64,000 nucleotides of DNA from DASUPK01 sp963800285 (lineage in GTDB: Bacteria > Actinomycetota > Thermoleophilia > Solirubrobacterales > 70-9), in the NCBI GenBank assembly GCA_963800285.1, contig CAWDAL010000015.1, forward strand, positions 372,001-436,000. The letters run 5' to 3'. Shown in pieces: positions 41,286-50,796 of the stretch. Both the position numbers and the translations under genes were made by a program. The first letter of the stretch is position 1. Every line of letters begins with the position of its first letter. The notes beneath the pieces were generated by a model. It saw nothing but the letters and a program-made list of their open reading frames with translations. It was not told the origin of the DNA and did not search any database.

Positions 41286-42446
41286 GTGACCGGCCTCGAC
41301 TGGCTGATCGTCGCCTTTGCGCTGCTGATGGGCTTCTGGGGCTACCAACAGGGGCTGATCGTGGGTGTCCTCAGCCTGGGCGGATTCGCGATTGGCGCCT
41401 TCCTCGGCAGCCGGCTCGGCCCGGCGCTGCTCCCCGACGGCTCGCATTCCCCGTACGCCCCGGCGACGGCGCTGGCGGGGGCGCTGCTGATCGGGGGGAT
41501 CCTCGCAGTCTCGCTGGAGGGGATCGCGCTCACCGTCCGGCGGCGGCTGCTCGGGCCGGCTGGCCGCAGGCGCGGGCTCGCGATCGCCGAGTCCTCCGGC
41601 GGGGCCATGCTCCTCGCCGCGCTGGCGCTTGGGCTCGCGTGGCTGTTCGGCGCGGTGGCCCTCAACGCTCCGGGTGCGAAGGACCTGCGGACCGCCGTGC
41701 AGCGCTCGGCCATCCTCCGCGCGCTGAACGATGCCTTCCCGCCGTCCAGCTCGCTGATCAACGTCCTCCACCGGATCGACCCGCGGGTCGCGGTCCAGGG
41801 ACCGAGCCCGAACGTCGCGGCCCCCGACTCGAAGATCGGCAAGGACCCCGACGTGCGGGCGGCGGGCGACAGCGTCGTTCGGGTTCTCGGGACCGCCTGC
41901 GGGCTCGGCGTCGAGGGCTCAGGCTGGATCGCGGCCCCCGATCTCGTCGTCACCAACGCCCACGTGGTCGCGGGCGAGAGCGACACCACGGTCACGCCCG
42001 CGGGGACCAGCACTCAACTCGACGCGACCCCCGTGCACTACGACCCGGAGAACGATCTCTCCCTGCTCCACGTGAGCGGGCTCGGCGGGACCCCACTCGA
42101 CCTCGCGCCGGACGTCCGGCCAGGCACGGCGGGCGCGGTCCTCGGCTACCCGGAGAACGGCCCCTTCACGATCGCCCCCGCGAGGACGGGCGCAACCGGG
42201 CCGGTGCTGACGCAGGACTCCTACGGGCGAGGTCCGATCACGCGCGAGCTCACGGCGCTCCGGGGCGAGGTCCGGAGCGGCAACTCCGGCGGCCCCCTGG
42301 TGGACGCAGCCGGCCGGGTGATGGGCACGGTCTTCGCGGCGACGACGCAGGGCAAGCCGGGCGGCTACGCGGTGCCGAACGACGTGGTCGCGAAGGCCCT
42401 GAGCGACTCGACCGGCCAGGTAGGCACGGGCGCCTGCACCGGTTAG
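41286..42446 (+). CDS. MarP-like membrane serine protease (CvpA + trypsin domains)
   Basis: 386 aa from GTG 41286. Four N-terminal membrane helices of CvpA type (LDWLIVAFALLMGFWGYQQG onward), then a chymotrypsin-like protease with the triad His in VTNAHVVAG, Asp in PENDLSLLHV and Ser in RSGNSGGPLVDAAG. Mycobacterial MarP has the same architecture and protects against acid stress by activating a peptidoglycan hydrolase. Pairing with a penicillin-binding protein fits a cell-wall role. Confidence 0.88.
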   Translation: MTGLDWLIVAFALLMGFWGYQQGLIVGVLSLGGFAIGAFLGSRLGPALLPDGSHSPYAPATALAGALLIGGILAVSLEGIALTVRRRLLGPAGRRRGLAIAESSGGAMLLAALALGLAWLFGAVALNAPGAKDLRTAVQRSAILRALNDAFPPSSSLINVLHRIDPRVAVQGPSPNVAAPDSKIGKDPDVRAAGDSVVRVLGTACGLGVEGSGWIAAPDLVVTNAHVVAGESDTTVTPAGTSTQLDATPVHYDPENDLSLLHVSGLGGTPLDLAPDVRPGTAGAVLGYPENGPFTIAPARTGATGPVLTQDSYGRGPITRELTALRGEVRSGNSGGPLVDAAGRVMGTVFAATTQGKPGGYAVPNDVVAKALSDSTGQVGTGACTG

Positions 42447-42451
42447 CTTCC

Positions 42452-42464
42452 GGGGTCAGACCCC
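42452..42464. repeat. Short perfect palindrome GGGGTC-A-GACCCC
   Basis: Six-base arms around one base, 6 bases after the protease stop. It could act as a weak terminator, or be a REP-like unit; only one copy seen in the window. Confidence 0.4.
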
Positions 42465-42530
42465 AAGGGTTTGAAGCCTGTTCGGTCCCCTCGTCTGGCC
42501 ACTCCTTACGATCGGTAAGCTTGGGTTGCA

Positions 42531-42884
42531 GTGAGATCGCACTCCGGCGCTGGCCCATCCAGGGGGGAGGCCAAGCCAAGACAAGTGTGTCGGCACTACC
42601 ACGGCGCGGTGGAGCTGATCGGCCGCCGCTGGGCGGGCGCCATCCTCTACGCGCTCACCGACGGGCCGCTGCACTTCGCCGAGATCAAGGAGGCCGTCCC
42701 GGGGATGTCGGACCGCCTGCTCTCCTGCCGCCTCAAGGAGCTCGAGGAGACCGGCCTCGTCGAGCGCAAGGTGCTGCCCGGCAACCGGGTGCGGGTGAGC
42801 TACGAGCTCACCGACAAGGGTCACTCCCTCGAGCCGGTGATGGGCGAGCTGCGGGACTGGGCTCGCCGCTGGCATCGGGCCTAG
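42531..42884 (+). CDS. HxlR-family transcriptional regulator
   Basis: 117 aa winged-helix protein. Conserved N-terminal Cys (RQVCRHYHGAVELIGRRWAG) followed by ILYALTDGPLHFAEIKEAVP, MSDRLLSCRLKELEETGLVE and the wing VRVSYELTDKGHSLEPVM. Many HxlR proteins sense aldehydes or redox state through that cysteine. Target genes unknown. GTG start. Confidence 0.9.
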   Translation: MRSHSGAGPSRGEAKPRQVCRHYHGAVELIGRRWAGAILYALTDGPLHFAEIKEAVPGMSDRLLSCRLKELEETGLVERKVLPGNRVRVSYELTDKGHSLEPVMGELRDWARRWHRA

Positions 42885-42943
42885 CGGCCACCAGGCCGCC
42901 CGCCTTTGGAGCGAAGGGCGAAGCCCGAAGCGACTTATGTTGG

Positions 42944-42979
42944 GCGGCCGCTCGTGGCCGCGATCTGATGGCGAAGCCG
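42944..42979 (+). repeat. 36-base intergenic repeat, copy 2
   Basis: Exact copy of 39324-39359, between the HxlR stop and the convergent GGCT gene. Just before it is another GAA-loop hairpin (GGGC-GAA-GCCC around 42917-42927). Confidence 0.65.
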
Positions 42980-42989
42980 GTCTGCCGGT

Positions 42990-43565
42990 CTACCAGTCGC
43001 GCGGATTCCCGGCCCGGATCCGATCGATCACCAGCCTGGCCTCGTGACGGTCGACGGGATATGGGGTGGTGGCGAGATAGTGGTCGAGCTCGCCCGGCCC
43101 CAGTGACTCGAAGCCGAGCTCGACCGCGGCAGCGTAGGTGGCGAGGATGATCGAGTCGGACGGCGGCTCCGGCGCGAAGTGGAACTCCTTCGCCGTGTAG
43201 GTGACGATGCGCTCCGGCAGGCCCTCGCCCTCGATCGAGCCGGACACCTCCACGCGGTCGTAGCGGATCTCCCTGATGTCGAGCCGGTCCAGCTCCTCCT
43301 CCGTCAGCTCGATGACCACGCCGTTGACCGGGCCGGCCTCGTCCTCGCCCTCCTCGACGTTGAGGCCGAGGATCCACTCCGGGCGCCAGCCGCCCGCGCA
43401 CTCGAAGGTCTTCTCGCAGGTCAGGTTGTCGCGGCGCTGGGAGAAGCGCCTGCGCCAGTCGTGCAGCCGGGCGGGGCGCAGCTCGCCGGGGGGGCGCCCG
43501 AGGGTCATCGAGGCGCTCTCGTTCAGAACGAGCGAGCCGTAGCCGAAGAGGCCGAGACGGCTCAG
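42990..43565 (-). CDS. Gamma-glutamylcyclotransferase-like protein, CTG start inferred
   Basis: 191 aa. The family N-terminus LFGYGSLVLNE is encoded upstream of the first ATG (43508), but no ATG, GTG or TTG lies between it and the previous in-frame stop region. A CTG at 43565-43563 overlaps the addA stop as CTGA, like an ATGA coupling. The rest (RPARLHDWRRRFSQRRDN, ERIVTYTAKEFHFAPEPP) fits AIG2/ChaC-like GGCT proteins that release 5-oxoproline from gamma-glutamyl compounds. Third gene of the addB-addA operon. Confidence 0.7.
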   Translation of the reverse strand: MSRLGLFGYGSLVLNESASMTLGRPPGELRPARLHDWRRRFSQRRDNLTCEKTFECAGGWRPEWILGLNVEEGEDEAGPVNGVVIELTEEELDRLDIREIRYDRVEVSGSIEGEGLPERIVTYTAKEFHFAPEPPSDSIILATYAAAVELGFESLGPGELDHYLATTPYPVDRHEARLVIDRIRAGNPRDW

Positions 43566-46500
43566 GGCCCCTCCAACAGGCTGAGCTGCGGTTCGCCGTC
43601 ATCCATGCCGGTCGGCTGGTCGCTCGCCTCGCCCCTCCCCTCGCGGGGTTCGACGGGGGGTTCGCCGTTCTCGCGCATCTGGTCCGCTGTCGCGTGGCTG
43701 CAGAGCCGCTCGCGGGCGGGGCAGTCGAGACAGAGCGCCCGGTGCGGGCGGTTGGTCACCTCGAAGTGGCTGGCCCCGAGCCGCGACAGCAGCTCCTCGA
43801 CTCGCTCGCGAGCCTGCTCGAGGCCGGGCGGGTCGTGGACCTCGCTGAGCTCAGGATCGGGGCGCTCGAGGAAGACGTAGGCCGTCTCCACCGGAGTGCC
43901 GCGTGTCGCCGCCGCCAGCGCGTAGAGATCGCGTTGCACCGAGTAGCGCCCGACGATCTCGGCCGGGTCGCGACCCTCGAGCCGGTCGGTCTTGTAGTCG
44001 ACCACCAGCGCTGAGCCGTCGGGCCGCTCGACGAGCAGGTCTATCGAGCCTCGGATCATCGTGCCCCGGACCGAGAGCACGAACGGGACCTCCGCGCTGA
44101 CCGTGGCATCGCCGATCCGCTCGCGCAGCGGCGAGCCGAGGAAGGCGCCAACCAGCGCGAGCGCCATCTCCACCTCGCGCTCGTTCCCCTCAAGTCCCTG
44201 CTCGCGCAAGGCGCTTGCGGCACGGGTCCCATCCGGCGCGCGCCAGCGGTTGCGCGCGCTCCACTCGAGCAGGGCGTGGACCGCGACTCCCGGCCCGAAG
44301 CGGCGCCGCATCTCCGGGCCTGGCGAGGACTCGTCATCCTCGCCCCCCGAGGCCGCCTCGGGCTCGCCGATCCCGAGCACGCGCTCGACGTAGAAGCGGT
44401 AGCAGCACTCCTTGTATCCGGAGAGGGCCGAGTAGGAGAGACCGCCGATCAGGGCGGGGGGAACATCGGGGCGCCCGAGCGGCGGTGCCTGCTCGGAATC
44501 GGGTTCGGGCCGTCGCTCCGCGGCGCGGGTGACGAGCAGTCCCGCGCCCGCGCCTGGGCCGGGCTCGGACACGCTCAGCCGGATCCTTCCCGCCGGGAGG
44601 CCGTCCGCCGCCGGTGGGACCTCGAGCACCCGATCCGTGACGTCCGCACCGAGCAGCCTGTGGATCAGCTGCAGCGCGATCGGCTTGCGTCCAAGCCGGT
44701 CCGGCTCCTTCTTCGCGTTCTTGGGGTTGAAGGTCCCGCTCAGGATGAGCCTCCGCTTCGCGCGGGTCGCGGCGACGTAGGCGAGGCGGGCCTCCTCCTC
44801 GGCGTCGCGCTCCGTCGCCAGCTCGGTCAGGTCGTAGTAGTCGTGGAGCCGCTCCGCAGGTCGACCCAGGCGCCCCAGCTGGACGCCGACCCGCGCGAGC
44901 TCATCGCCCTCCGGTCCCTCCTCGCCCGGGCGGACTCTGAGCGGAGACCAACCGAGCTGCAGATTCCGGCCCAGGTCCGCGACTGCGACCACGTCGAACT
45001 CGAGGCCCTTCGCCCCGTGCACCGTCATCACCCTGACTCCGGCGTGTCCCTCGGCACGGGTGGCGGCCTCGGCCTCGCGGTCGCGGCTCCGCGCGCGATT
45101 CTCGAGGTAGGCGAGGAAGCCGCCCAGATCGGGTCCTTCGCTCGACTCGAACTCCCGGGCGAGCCGCATCAGCTTCCGGACGTTGGCCCAGCGAGCCGGT
45201 CCGTCGACACGGGAGAGCGTCGCCAGGTCGTAGCCGAAGCCGGTTGCCGCGCGTTCGATCAGCGCCTCGAGCCCTCCCTCGGCGCCGCGGCGGCGCAGCT
45301 CGCCGAGCTCGCCTGCGAAGACCCGCAGCCGCTCGAGCTCTTCGGCGGGGATCAGCGCCGCCGCCTCCGCATCCCCCTCGCTCGGGGCGCCCTTCTCGAC
45401 CAGGTCCCTGATCGCGGGCCAGATGTGGCGAGCCCGGTCACGACCGTCATCGCCCCGGACGGTGGCGGTGCGCCGGAGCAGCCAGAGGGTGTCCGGCAGC
45501 ACCGCGCAGGCGGGTGAGGCGAGGGCGCCGAAGAGCGCCTCGTCGTCGAGCGGATTCGCGATCACGGCCAAAAGGCAGCGCAGGTCGTCGATCTGCTGCT
45601 GGGACCAGAAGCCGCGACCGCCGACGACGTAGGGATCGAGTCCCGCGTCCGCGAGCGCGGTCTCCAGCGCGGCGACGTGGGTGAAGGCCCGCATCAGTAC
45701 CACCATCTCCGCCGGATCCTCACCGGCGTCGACGAGCTCGCGGAGCCGCCCCGCGAGGCGCCGGGCCTCCGCCACCTTCGACCCGGAGCTCGGATCGTCG
45801 GGAAGCCGGGGCAGCTGGGTCGCATCGTCCTCCCAACCCTTCTTGTCGTCGACCGTGAGCAGCAGCTCGACGACGTCCTCGTCTGCCGAGGGCGGCTCGA
45901 CGAATGCGCTGAGAGGCTCGAACCCCTCCAGCAACGCGCCACCAATCGCGTTCGTCGCCGCGATCAGGCCCGGGGCAGCGCGGAAGTTGCCAGTCAGGGG
46001 CAGGGCCTCGCCGTTCGGCTCCCCGCCGTCGGCGAAGCGCCGGTGCTCGCGCCGGTAGACCTCGATGTCGGCGTGACGGAACCCGTAGATCGACTGGAAC
46101 TCATCGCCGACCAGGAACAGGCGGGTCGCGGGCCCCCGGAGCTGCTCGATAAGCCGCAGCTGAAGGGCATTGGTGTCCTGGAACTCATCCACCATCAGGT
46201 GGCGGAACTGCTCGCGGTAACGGTCGCGCAGGGGCTCTGACGAGCTCAGCAGCTCCACGGCCTTGAGCTGGAGGTCCTCGAAGTCGAGCGCGGCGCGCTC
46301 GGACTTGAGGGATTCATAGGCCTCGCCGAAGCTCACCACGAGGGCGCGAAGCTGCTCATACGCCGGGCCGAGCACGTGAGCCGCCACCGCAGCCTGCGCG
46401 CGCCGCAGGGCGTCGGCGTAGCGCGCGCAGCCATCGCCCTTGAAGGCCTTCGCGGTGGAGGTGACCTCCAGGGCCCGGAGTCGCTCGAGCAGCTCATCGT

Positions 46501-47221
46501 CCGGTACGGCCGCGGGCTCCAGCTCCATCGCTCGCGCGATTCGCTCCCGGCTGGCGAGTGCCTTGCCGCTCGCCTCCGCGCATTCGGTGTGCGCCTCGGC
46601 TGCCGCCTCGACGAGCGCCGCGAGCGGCGCGACGGTGTCCGGAGGCTCGAGCTCCGGCAGGGCGGGTGCCGGATCTCCGTGGCTGCGCAGCTCGTCGTAT
46701 GCGCCGCGGGTCATCTCGAGCAGGGTGCGCCGCCGGTTCGCGGCGGCGAGCTCGAGCGCCTCCTGCTCGCCGCTCCCGACCAGCTCGTCGAGCGCCGAGT
46801 CGAAGGCCCGCGAGGCGAGCCGGTCCGCCTCCGCCTCGTCCACGACCCGAAAGCGCGGGTCGAGCCCTGCCGCTGCGGGGTGGGAGGCGAGGACCCGGCG
46901 GCAGAAGCCGTGGATCGTCGAGATCCAGGCCCGGTCGACGGCATCGAGCGCCTCGGCGAGGGCCTGGTGCTCGTCTCCCTCGGCGGAGCGAACCCGCCGG
47001 GCGAGCTCCTCGCGGATTCGGTGGCGGAGCTGGTCAGCCGCCCGCTCGGTGAACGTGAAGGCGAGGATCCGCTCGACGCCGCCCTCCGGGTCGAGCGCGG
47101 CGGCGCAGAAGCGATCCACCAGGACCGTCGTCTTCCCGGTCCCCGCTCCCGCGCGCAGGAAGATGTCGTGATCGCGATGCTCGACCGCGGCTGACTGCTG
47201 ATCGGTGCGCGCCGGGCTCAT
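43562..47221 (-). CDS. addA: AddA/RecB-like helicase-nuclease
   Basis: 1219 aa UvrD-type superfamily 1 helicase. Walker A FLRAGAGTGKTTVLVDRFCA, motif Ia ILAFTFTERAADQLRHRIRE, motif II HLMVDEFQDTNALQLRLIEQ, motif III LFLVGDEFQSIYGFRHADIE, motif V/VI VMTVHGAKGLEFDVVAVADL and YVAATRAKRRLILSG. The C-terminal PD-(D/E)XK nuclease has ALVVDYKTDRLEGRD and a short cysteine cluster (ALCLDCPARERLCSH). With AddB it processes double-strand breaks for recombination. Its start overlaps the addB stop (ATGA). Confidence 0.9.
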   Translation of the reverse strand: MSPARTDQQSAAVEHRDHDIFLRAGAGTGKTTVLVDRFCAAALDPEGGVERILAFTFTERAADQLRHRIREELARRVRSAEGDEHQALAEALDAVDRAWISTIHGFCRRVLASHPAAAGLDPRFRVVDEAEADRLASRAFDSALDELVGSGEQEALELAAANRRRTLLEMTRGAYDELRSHGDPAPALPELEPPDTVAPLAALVEAAAEAHTECAEASGKALASRERIARAMELEPAAVPDDELLERLRALEVTSTAKAFKGDGCARYADALRRAQAAVAAHVLGPAYEQLRALVVSFGEAYESLKSERAALDFEDLQLKAVELLSSSEPLRDRYREQFRHLMVDEFQDTNALQLRLIEQLRGPATRLFLVGDEFQSIYGFRHADIEVYRREHRRFADGGEPNGEALPLTGNFRAAPGLIAATNAIGGALLEGFEPLSAFVEPPSADEDVVELLLTVDDKKGWEDDATQLPRLPDDPSSGSKVAEARRLAGRLRELVDAGEDPAEMVVLMRAFTHVAALETALADAGLDPYVVGGRGFWSQQQIDDLRCLLAVIANPLDDEALFGALASPACAVLPDTLWLLRRTATVRGDDGRDRARHIWPAIRDLVEKGAPSEGDAEAAALIPAEELERLRVFAGELGELRRRGAEGGLEALIERAATGFGYDLATLSRVDGPARWANVRKLMRLAREFESSEGPDLGGFLAYLENRARSRDREAEAATRAEGHAGVRVMTVHGAKGLEFDVVAVADLGRNLQLGWSPLRVRPGEEGPEGDELARVGVQLGRLGRPAERLHDYYDLTELATERDAEEEARLAYVAATRAKRRLILSGTFNPKNAKKEPDRLGRKPIALQLIHRLLGADVTDRVLEVPPAADGLPAGRIRLSVSEPGPGAGAGLLVTRAAERRPEPDSEQAPPLGRPDVPPALIGGLSYSALSGYKECCYRFYVERVLGIGEPEAASGGEDDESSPGPEMRRRFGPGVAVHALLEWSARNRWRAPDGTRAASALREQGLEGNEREVEMALALVGAFLGSPLRERIGDATVSAEVPFVLSVRGTMIRGSIDLLVERPDGSALVVDYKTDRLEGRDPAEIVGRYSVQRDLYALAAATRGTPVETAYVFLERPDPELSEVHDPPGLEQARERVEELLSRLGASHFEVTNRPHRALCLDCPARERLCSHATADQMRENGEPPVEPREGRGEASDQPTGMDDGEPQLSLLEGP

Positions 47222-50176
47222 TCCTCGTCCTCGTCGGGCGAGAAGGGCTCCTCGTCGGGAAGTCCACGCTCCCGCCGGCAGATCGGCTGGAAGGTGCAGT
47301 AGTCGGGACAGCTGCCCCCGATCGGGTCGCGGATCACCCTGCCCTCGTGGATCGAGCCAATGATCTCCTCGGTCTTCTCGCGCGCCTGGTCGAGGACCGA
47401 CTCGAAGGCGTCGTCGTCCAGGTGGTCCCTGTCCCGCGGGCGCAGGCCGGCGAGATCCTCCGCAACGGCCTTGCGGAGCACACCCTTCGGCCGCCGGGCG
47501 TCGTCGCTTCGGCCCCCGAGCGCGCGGTAGACGCCACCCGCCAGCTCGAGCCCCCAGAGCTCCCTGGCGGCGAGCATATAGAGCTGGAGCTGGAGCTTGC
47601 CCCGGTCGAGCATCCCTGCGCCCCCGTCGACCTTCGCTCCCGACTTGTAGTCCTGGACGAGGGCCTCGCCGGACGGGCCGAGATCGATCCGGTCGATCTG
47701 CCCGTGGACCCCGCCGCCCGAGAGCGACAGCGGTCCCTTCTCGCTTTCCTCGAATCCGAACGCAGCCTCGGTGTGGGCCGGCCGGAAGGCGGCCGGGGTG
47801 GCCGCCTCGTCGGCGAGGAAGGCGAGGACCAGGCCCTCGACGCGGCGCAGAGCGGCCCCCGTGTCGGCGTATTCACGCGGCAGGCGCCCAGCGCCCATCT
47901 CCGTGATCAGCTCCCTGGCCCTGGCCTGCCAGACGGCGAGCGACGCCGGGGTGGGGCGCGGCTCCTCGCCCGGGGGGTCGTCGTAGATCGCCTCGAGCAC
48001 CCGATGGGCGATATGCCCGCTGGTCAGCGGCTCCTCCTCGGGACCGATCCCTTGCGGGCTGAGCTCGTGCCGAATGAACCAGCGGTAGGGGCAGACCGCG
48101 TACTCCTCGAGCGTCGAGGGGCCGAACAGCTCGATGCCACGCATCCGCTCGAGCACCGGTTCGAGGTGGAGAGGTCCCGGCCGGAGTCGGCCGTTCTCGG
48201 CCCGGGGACCGATCGCGGCCTGCGCCCGAGCGAGCTCGACCTCGCTGGGGGCGGACCCGGGATCGAACACCGACTCGGCCAACCCTCGGCCGGCCGCCTC
48301 GGCGACGATCGTCTCGTCGCGCTCCTCGGCGCCCTCGGGCAATTCCGGGGCGAGCAGCGACCGGACCTCGTCCACGAACGGCGAGCGCGAGGCCGCCCCT
48401 CCCTCCTCGTCCGCGCTTCGCCAGGAGAGCCAGAGCTTCTCCTTCGGGCGAGAGAGGCAGACCGAGAACAAATAGCGGTCCTCCGCCTCGGCGTTCTTCC
48501 GCGGCGGCAGCGCGAGCGCGGCGCGAGAGTCATCGGATAGCAGCGGCCCGCCGGTGTCGCGGCGCGGAAATTCCCCGTCCTGGAGCGAGCAGATGTACAT
48601 GTGGGAGACGCGGCGCGCCCTCGCTCGGTACGGGCTGATCACGCGCACCCGCCCTTCGGTCGGCCCCCGCCACATCGACAGACGCAGGTCCGAGACCGCG
48701 GCGATCACGTCGGCGGGGGAGAGGGCAAACTCCAGCTCGGCGAGCTCGGCCAGCGCCTTTTCGATGTCCCCGCCCGCCCGCAACTCGAGGGCGCGATCCT
48801 CCTCGGCGATCTCGCCGCGCCGGCGGATCGCCGACTCCGCGATCCACCGCGCCTGCCGTCCAGCCTCGGCCAGCAGCTCGACACCCGTTCCCGCCTGCCG
48901 CAGCTTCTCGATCCCGGGGAGCCGGCGGCCGTTCTCGCCCTGATCGGCCCATGCCGCGAGGACCTCGTCGGCCGTCCGCATCCGGCCTCTCAGGACGCGA
49001 CGCTCGAGCCAGTCGACGCTGGATGAGGAGGCGATTCCGGGGACGCGCATGTAGGCGAGCACATCCTCGGCCCGTCTTCGGCCGACCGCGGCTTCGAGCA
49101 GCGCGATCAACCCCGCACCGGTGACCGTCCGCGGCGCGGGGAGGTCCGCCTGCACCGCCGCTGGGATCTCGAACCGAGCGAGTACACGGCGGTAGAGAGG
49201 TCCGGCGGAGGCAGGCTCGCGGAGCACGATTGCGATCTCGCCCGGCGGCACGCCGTCGTCGAGCAGCCGCGCGACCCCGGCGCCGACGGCCTCGGCCTCC
49301 GCCAGCTCTCCCGCCGAGGCGAGCAGCCCCAGGCCGCCGTCGTTCTCAATCAATTCGTCCTTGCCCGTCCCGGATCCGAACCGACGCTCGAGCTCGAACA
49401 GGGTGCCGCTCGCCGTGAACCGCGGCTCTGGCTCGAGCGTTTCGATCTTCGCGCCCTCGATGTCGCGCAGCTCGGCGAACAGGGCTCCGCGCGCGGCCGT
49501 GAGCGCCTCCCTGTCTTCCCAGGGCAGTGCCACCGTCACCGGGGCGTTCGCGGCGAGCGGCCGCACCAGCTCGAGCTGTTCCAGGGTCAGGTCGTCGAAG
49601 CCGTATAGGAAGACCGGGCGTCCCGCCCAGCGATCGGGATCCCGGCGGAGGGCGGTCGTGATCGCGGCAGCCGAGGAGTGCTCGTCGTCTCGACCAAGCT
49701 CGTCGCGGATCTGCGTGTAGGCCTCGTAGAGGCTCGCGATCTCGGTCTCGTACGGCCCGGCGTCGGCTGCCCTCGCCCGCAGGGTCCCCGGGTCGACGAG
49801 CGCGGATTGAAGCTCCCCGATCAGCTCCTCGAGCGCCGCAGGGAAGCCGGGCCGTCCGGCCGAAGCCTTGAGCAGCCGCAGCTGTGCACGCGATGCGGCC
49901 TCCCGCGCCAGCCTGCGCCGCTGGGTTCGGCTCAACGGGCGGTCCGGTCGGCGCGTCGGTTTCCCTCGCTACCAGCTCGAAGAGCCGGTTGAAGGTCCCC
50001 ACGCTCGCCCCGATCACCGCGTCTCCGTCGCTGGTGAGCTCCTCCTCGAAGCGCTCGACGTCGTCCACCGTGGGGACGACGAGCACCGGATTGCGGCCGG
50101 ACATCCCGCGAAATGCGTCAAGAACCGCGCCCGTCCGGCCGGAGTTCGGCGGCCCGATGATCAGCTTCAGCGCCAT
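47218..50176 (-). CDS. addB: AddB-like nuclease subunit, frameshifted near 49937
   Basis: The main frame (47218-49935) gives 905 aa: inactive-helicase-like body and a C-terminal PD-(D/E)XK nuclease (GQIDRIDLGPSGEALVQDYK) with the Fe-S staple cysteines (YAVCPYRWFIRHEL, then SCPDYCTFQPICRRERG). The N-terminal domain is in another frame: from ATG 50176, ALKLIIGPPNSGRTGAVLDA (a Walker A with Arg for Lys) to RETDAPTGPP. The frames join at CCGCCCGTTGAGC, where one extra base breaks the gene. Without it the protein is about 985 aa, normal for AddB. Sequence error, recent mutation or recoding are all possible. Confidence 0.8.
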
Positions 50177-50325
50177 TCGATCCAGCATAGGCCTGGTCAC
50201 GGCGCGCGAAACGGCCTGAAAACACGCATAACGCGCGGAAACCCGGGCCGGCTTTTTTCCGCCGGGGGCGACTCTACCTTGGCCTCAGATCAGCCCTCCA
50301 GAGCCGAACCAGGAGGCCCACCGAA

Positions 50326-50781
50326 ATGACACTCTGCTTCGTAGATCCAGCCGACGCCATCAGGGCGATTGCCGACTCAGTCGGCCGAGAGGCACGCCGC
50401 CAGCTCCTCGGAGAGGCGGTCCGCGCCTGGGTCGATGAGATCCCCGACGAGGAGCTTCAGGAGCACTACGCCAAGGCGATCTCCGAGCTCGACGAGCACG
50501 ACATCTCGATGCTCGCCGCCTGGCACGGCTCGATGGAGGTGGGCCAGCCCGTGCCGAACCGGGACTTCCTGATGGGCGCGTTCGACTCCCTCGGCGACAA
50601 CCGCCGCGAGGCCCTCAAGCTCGCCGCCGGGTTCCGCGGCGAGGAGGCCTTCGAGGAGGGGATCTCCGAGGAGCGGGCACTGGATCTGGTGCTGGAGTGG
50701 CTCTCACCGCCCCGCGTGATGGAGCTCTGCCGAGAGGCGACTGAGCTCTACGTGTGGGACCGGTACGGCAGCGACAACTAA
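50326..50781 (+). CDS. Conserved acidic helical protein, unknown function
   Basis: 151 aa, strongly acidic and all-helical in appearance (VDPADAIRAIADSVGREARR, EELQEHYAKAISELDEHDIS, VLEWLSPPRVMELCREATEL). No signal peptide, no domain recognised. A good AGGAGG ribosome site precedes the ATG. Stands alone between addB and the PxKF gene. Confidence 0.6.
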   Translation: MTLCFVDPADAIRAIADSVGREARRQLLGEAVRAWVDEIPDEELQEHYAKAISELDEHDISMLAAWHGSMEVGQPVPNRDFLMGAFDSLGDNRREALKLAAGFRGEEAFEEGISEERALDLVLEWLSPPRVMELCREATELYVWDRYGSDN

Positions 50782-50796
50782 CGCCGCTGCGGGGGG

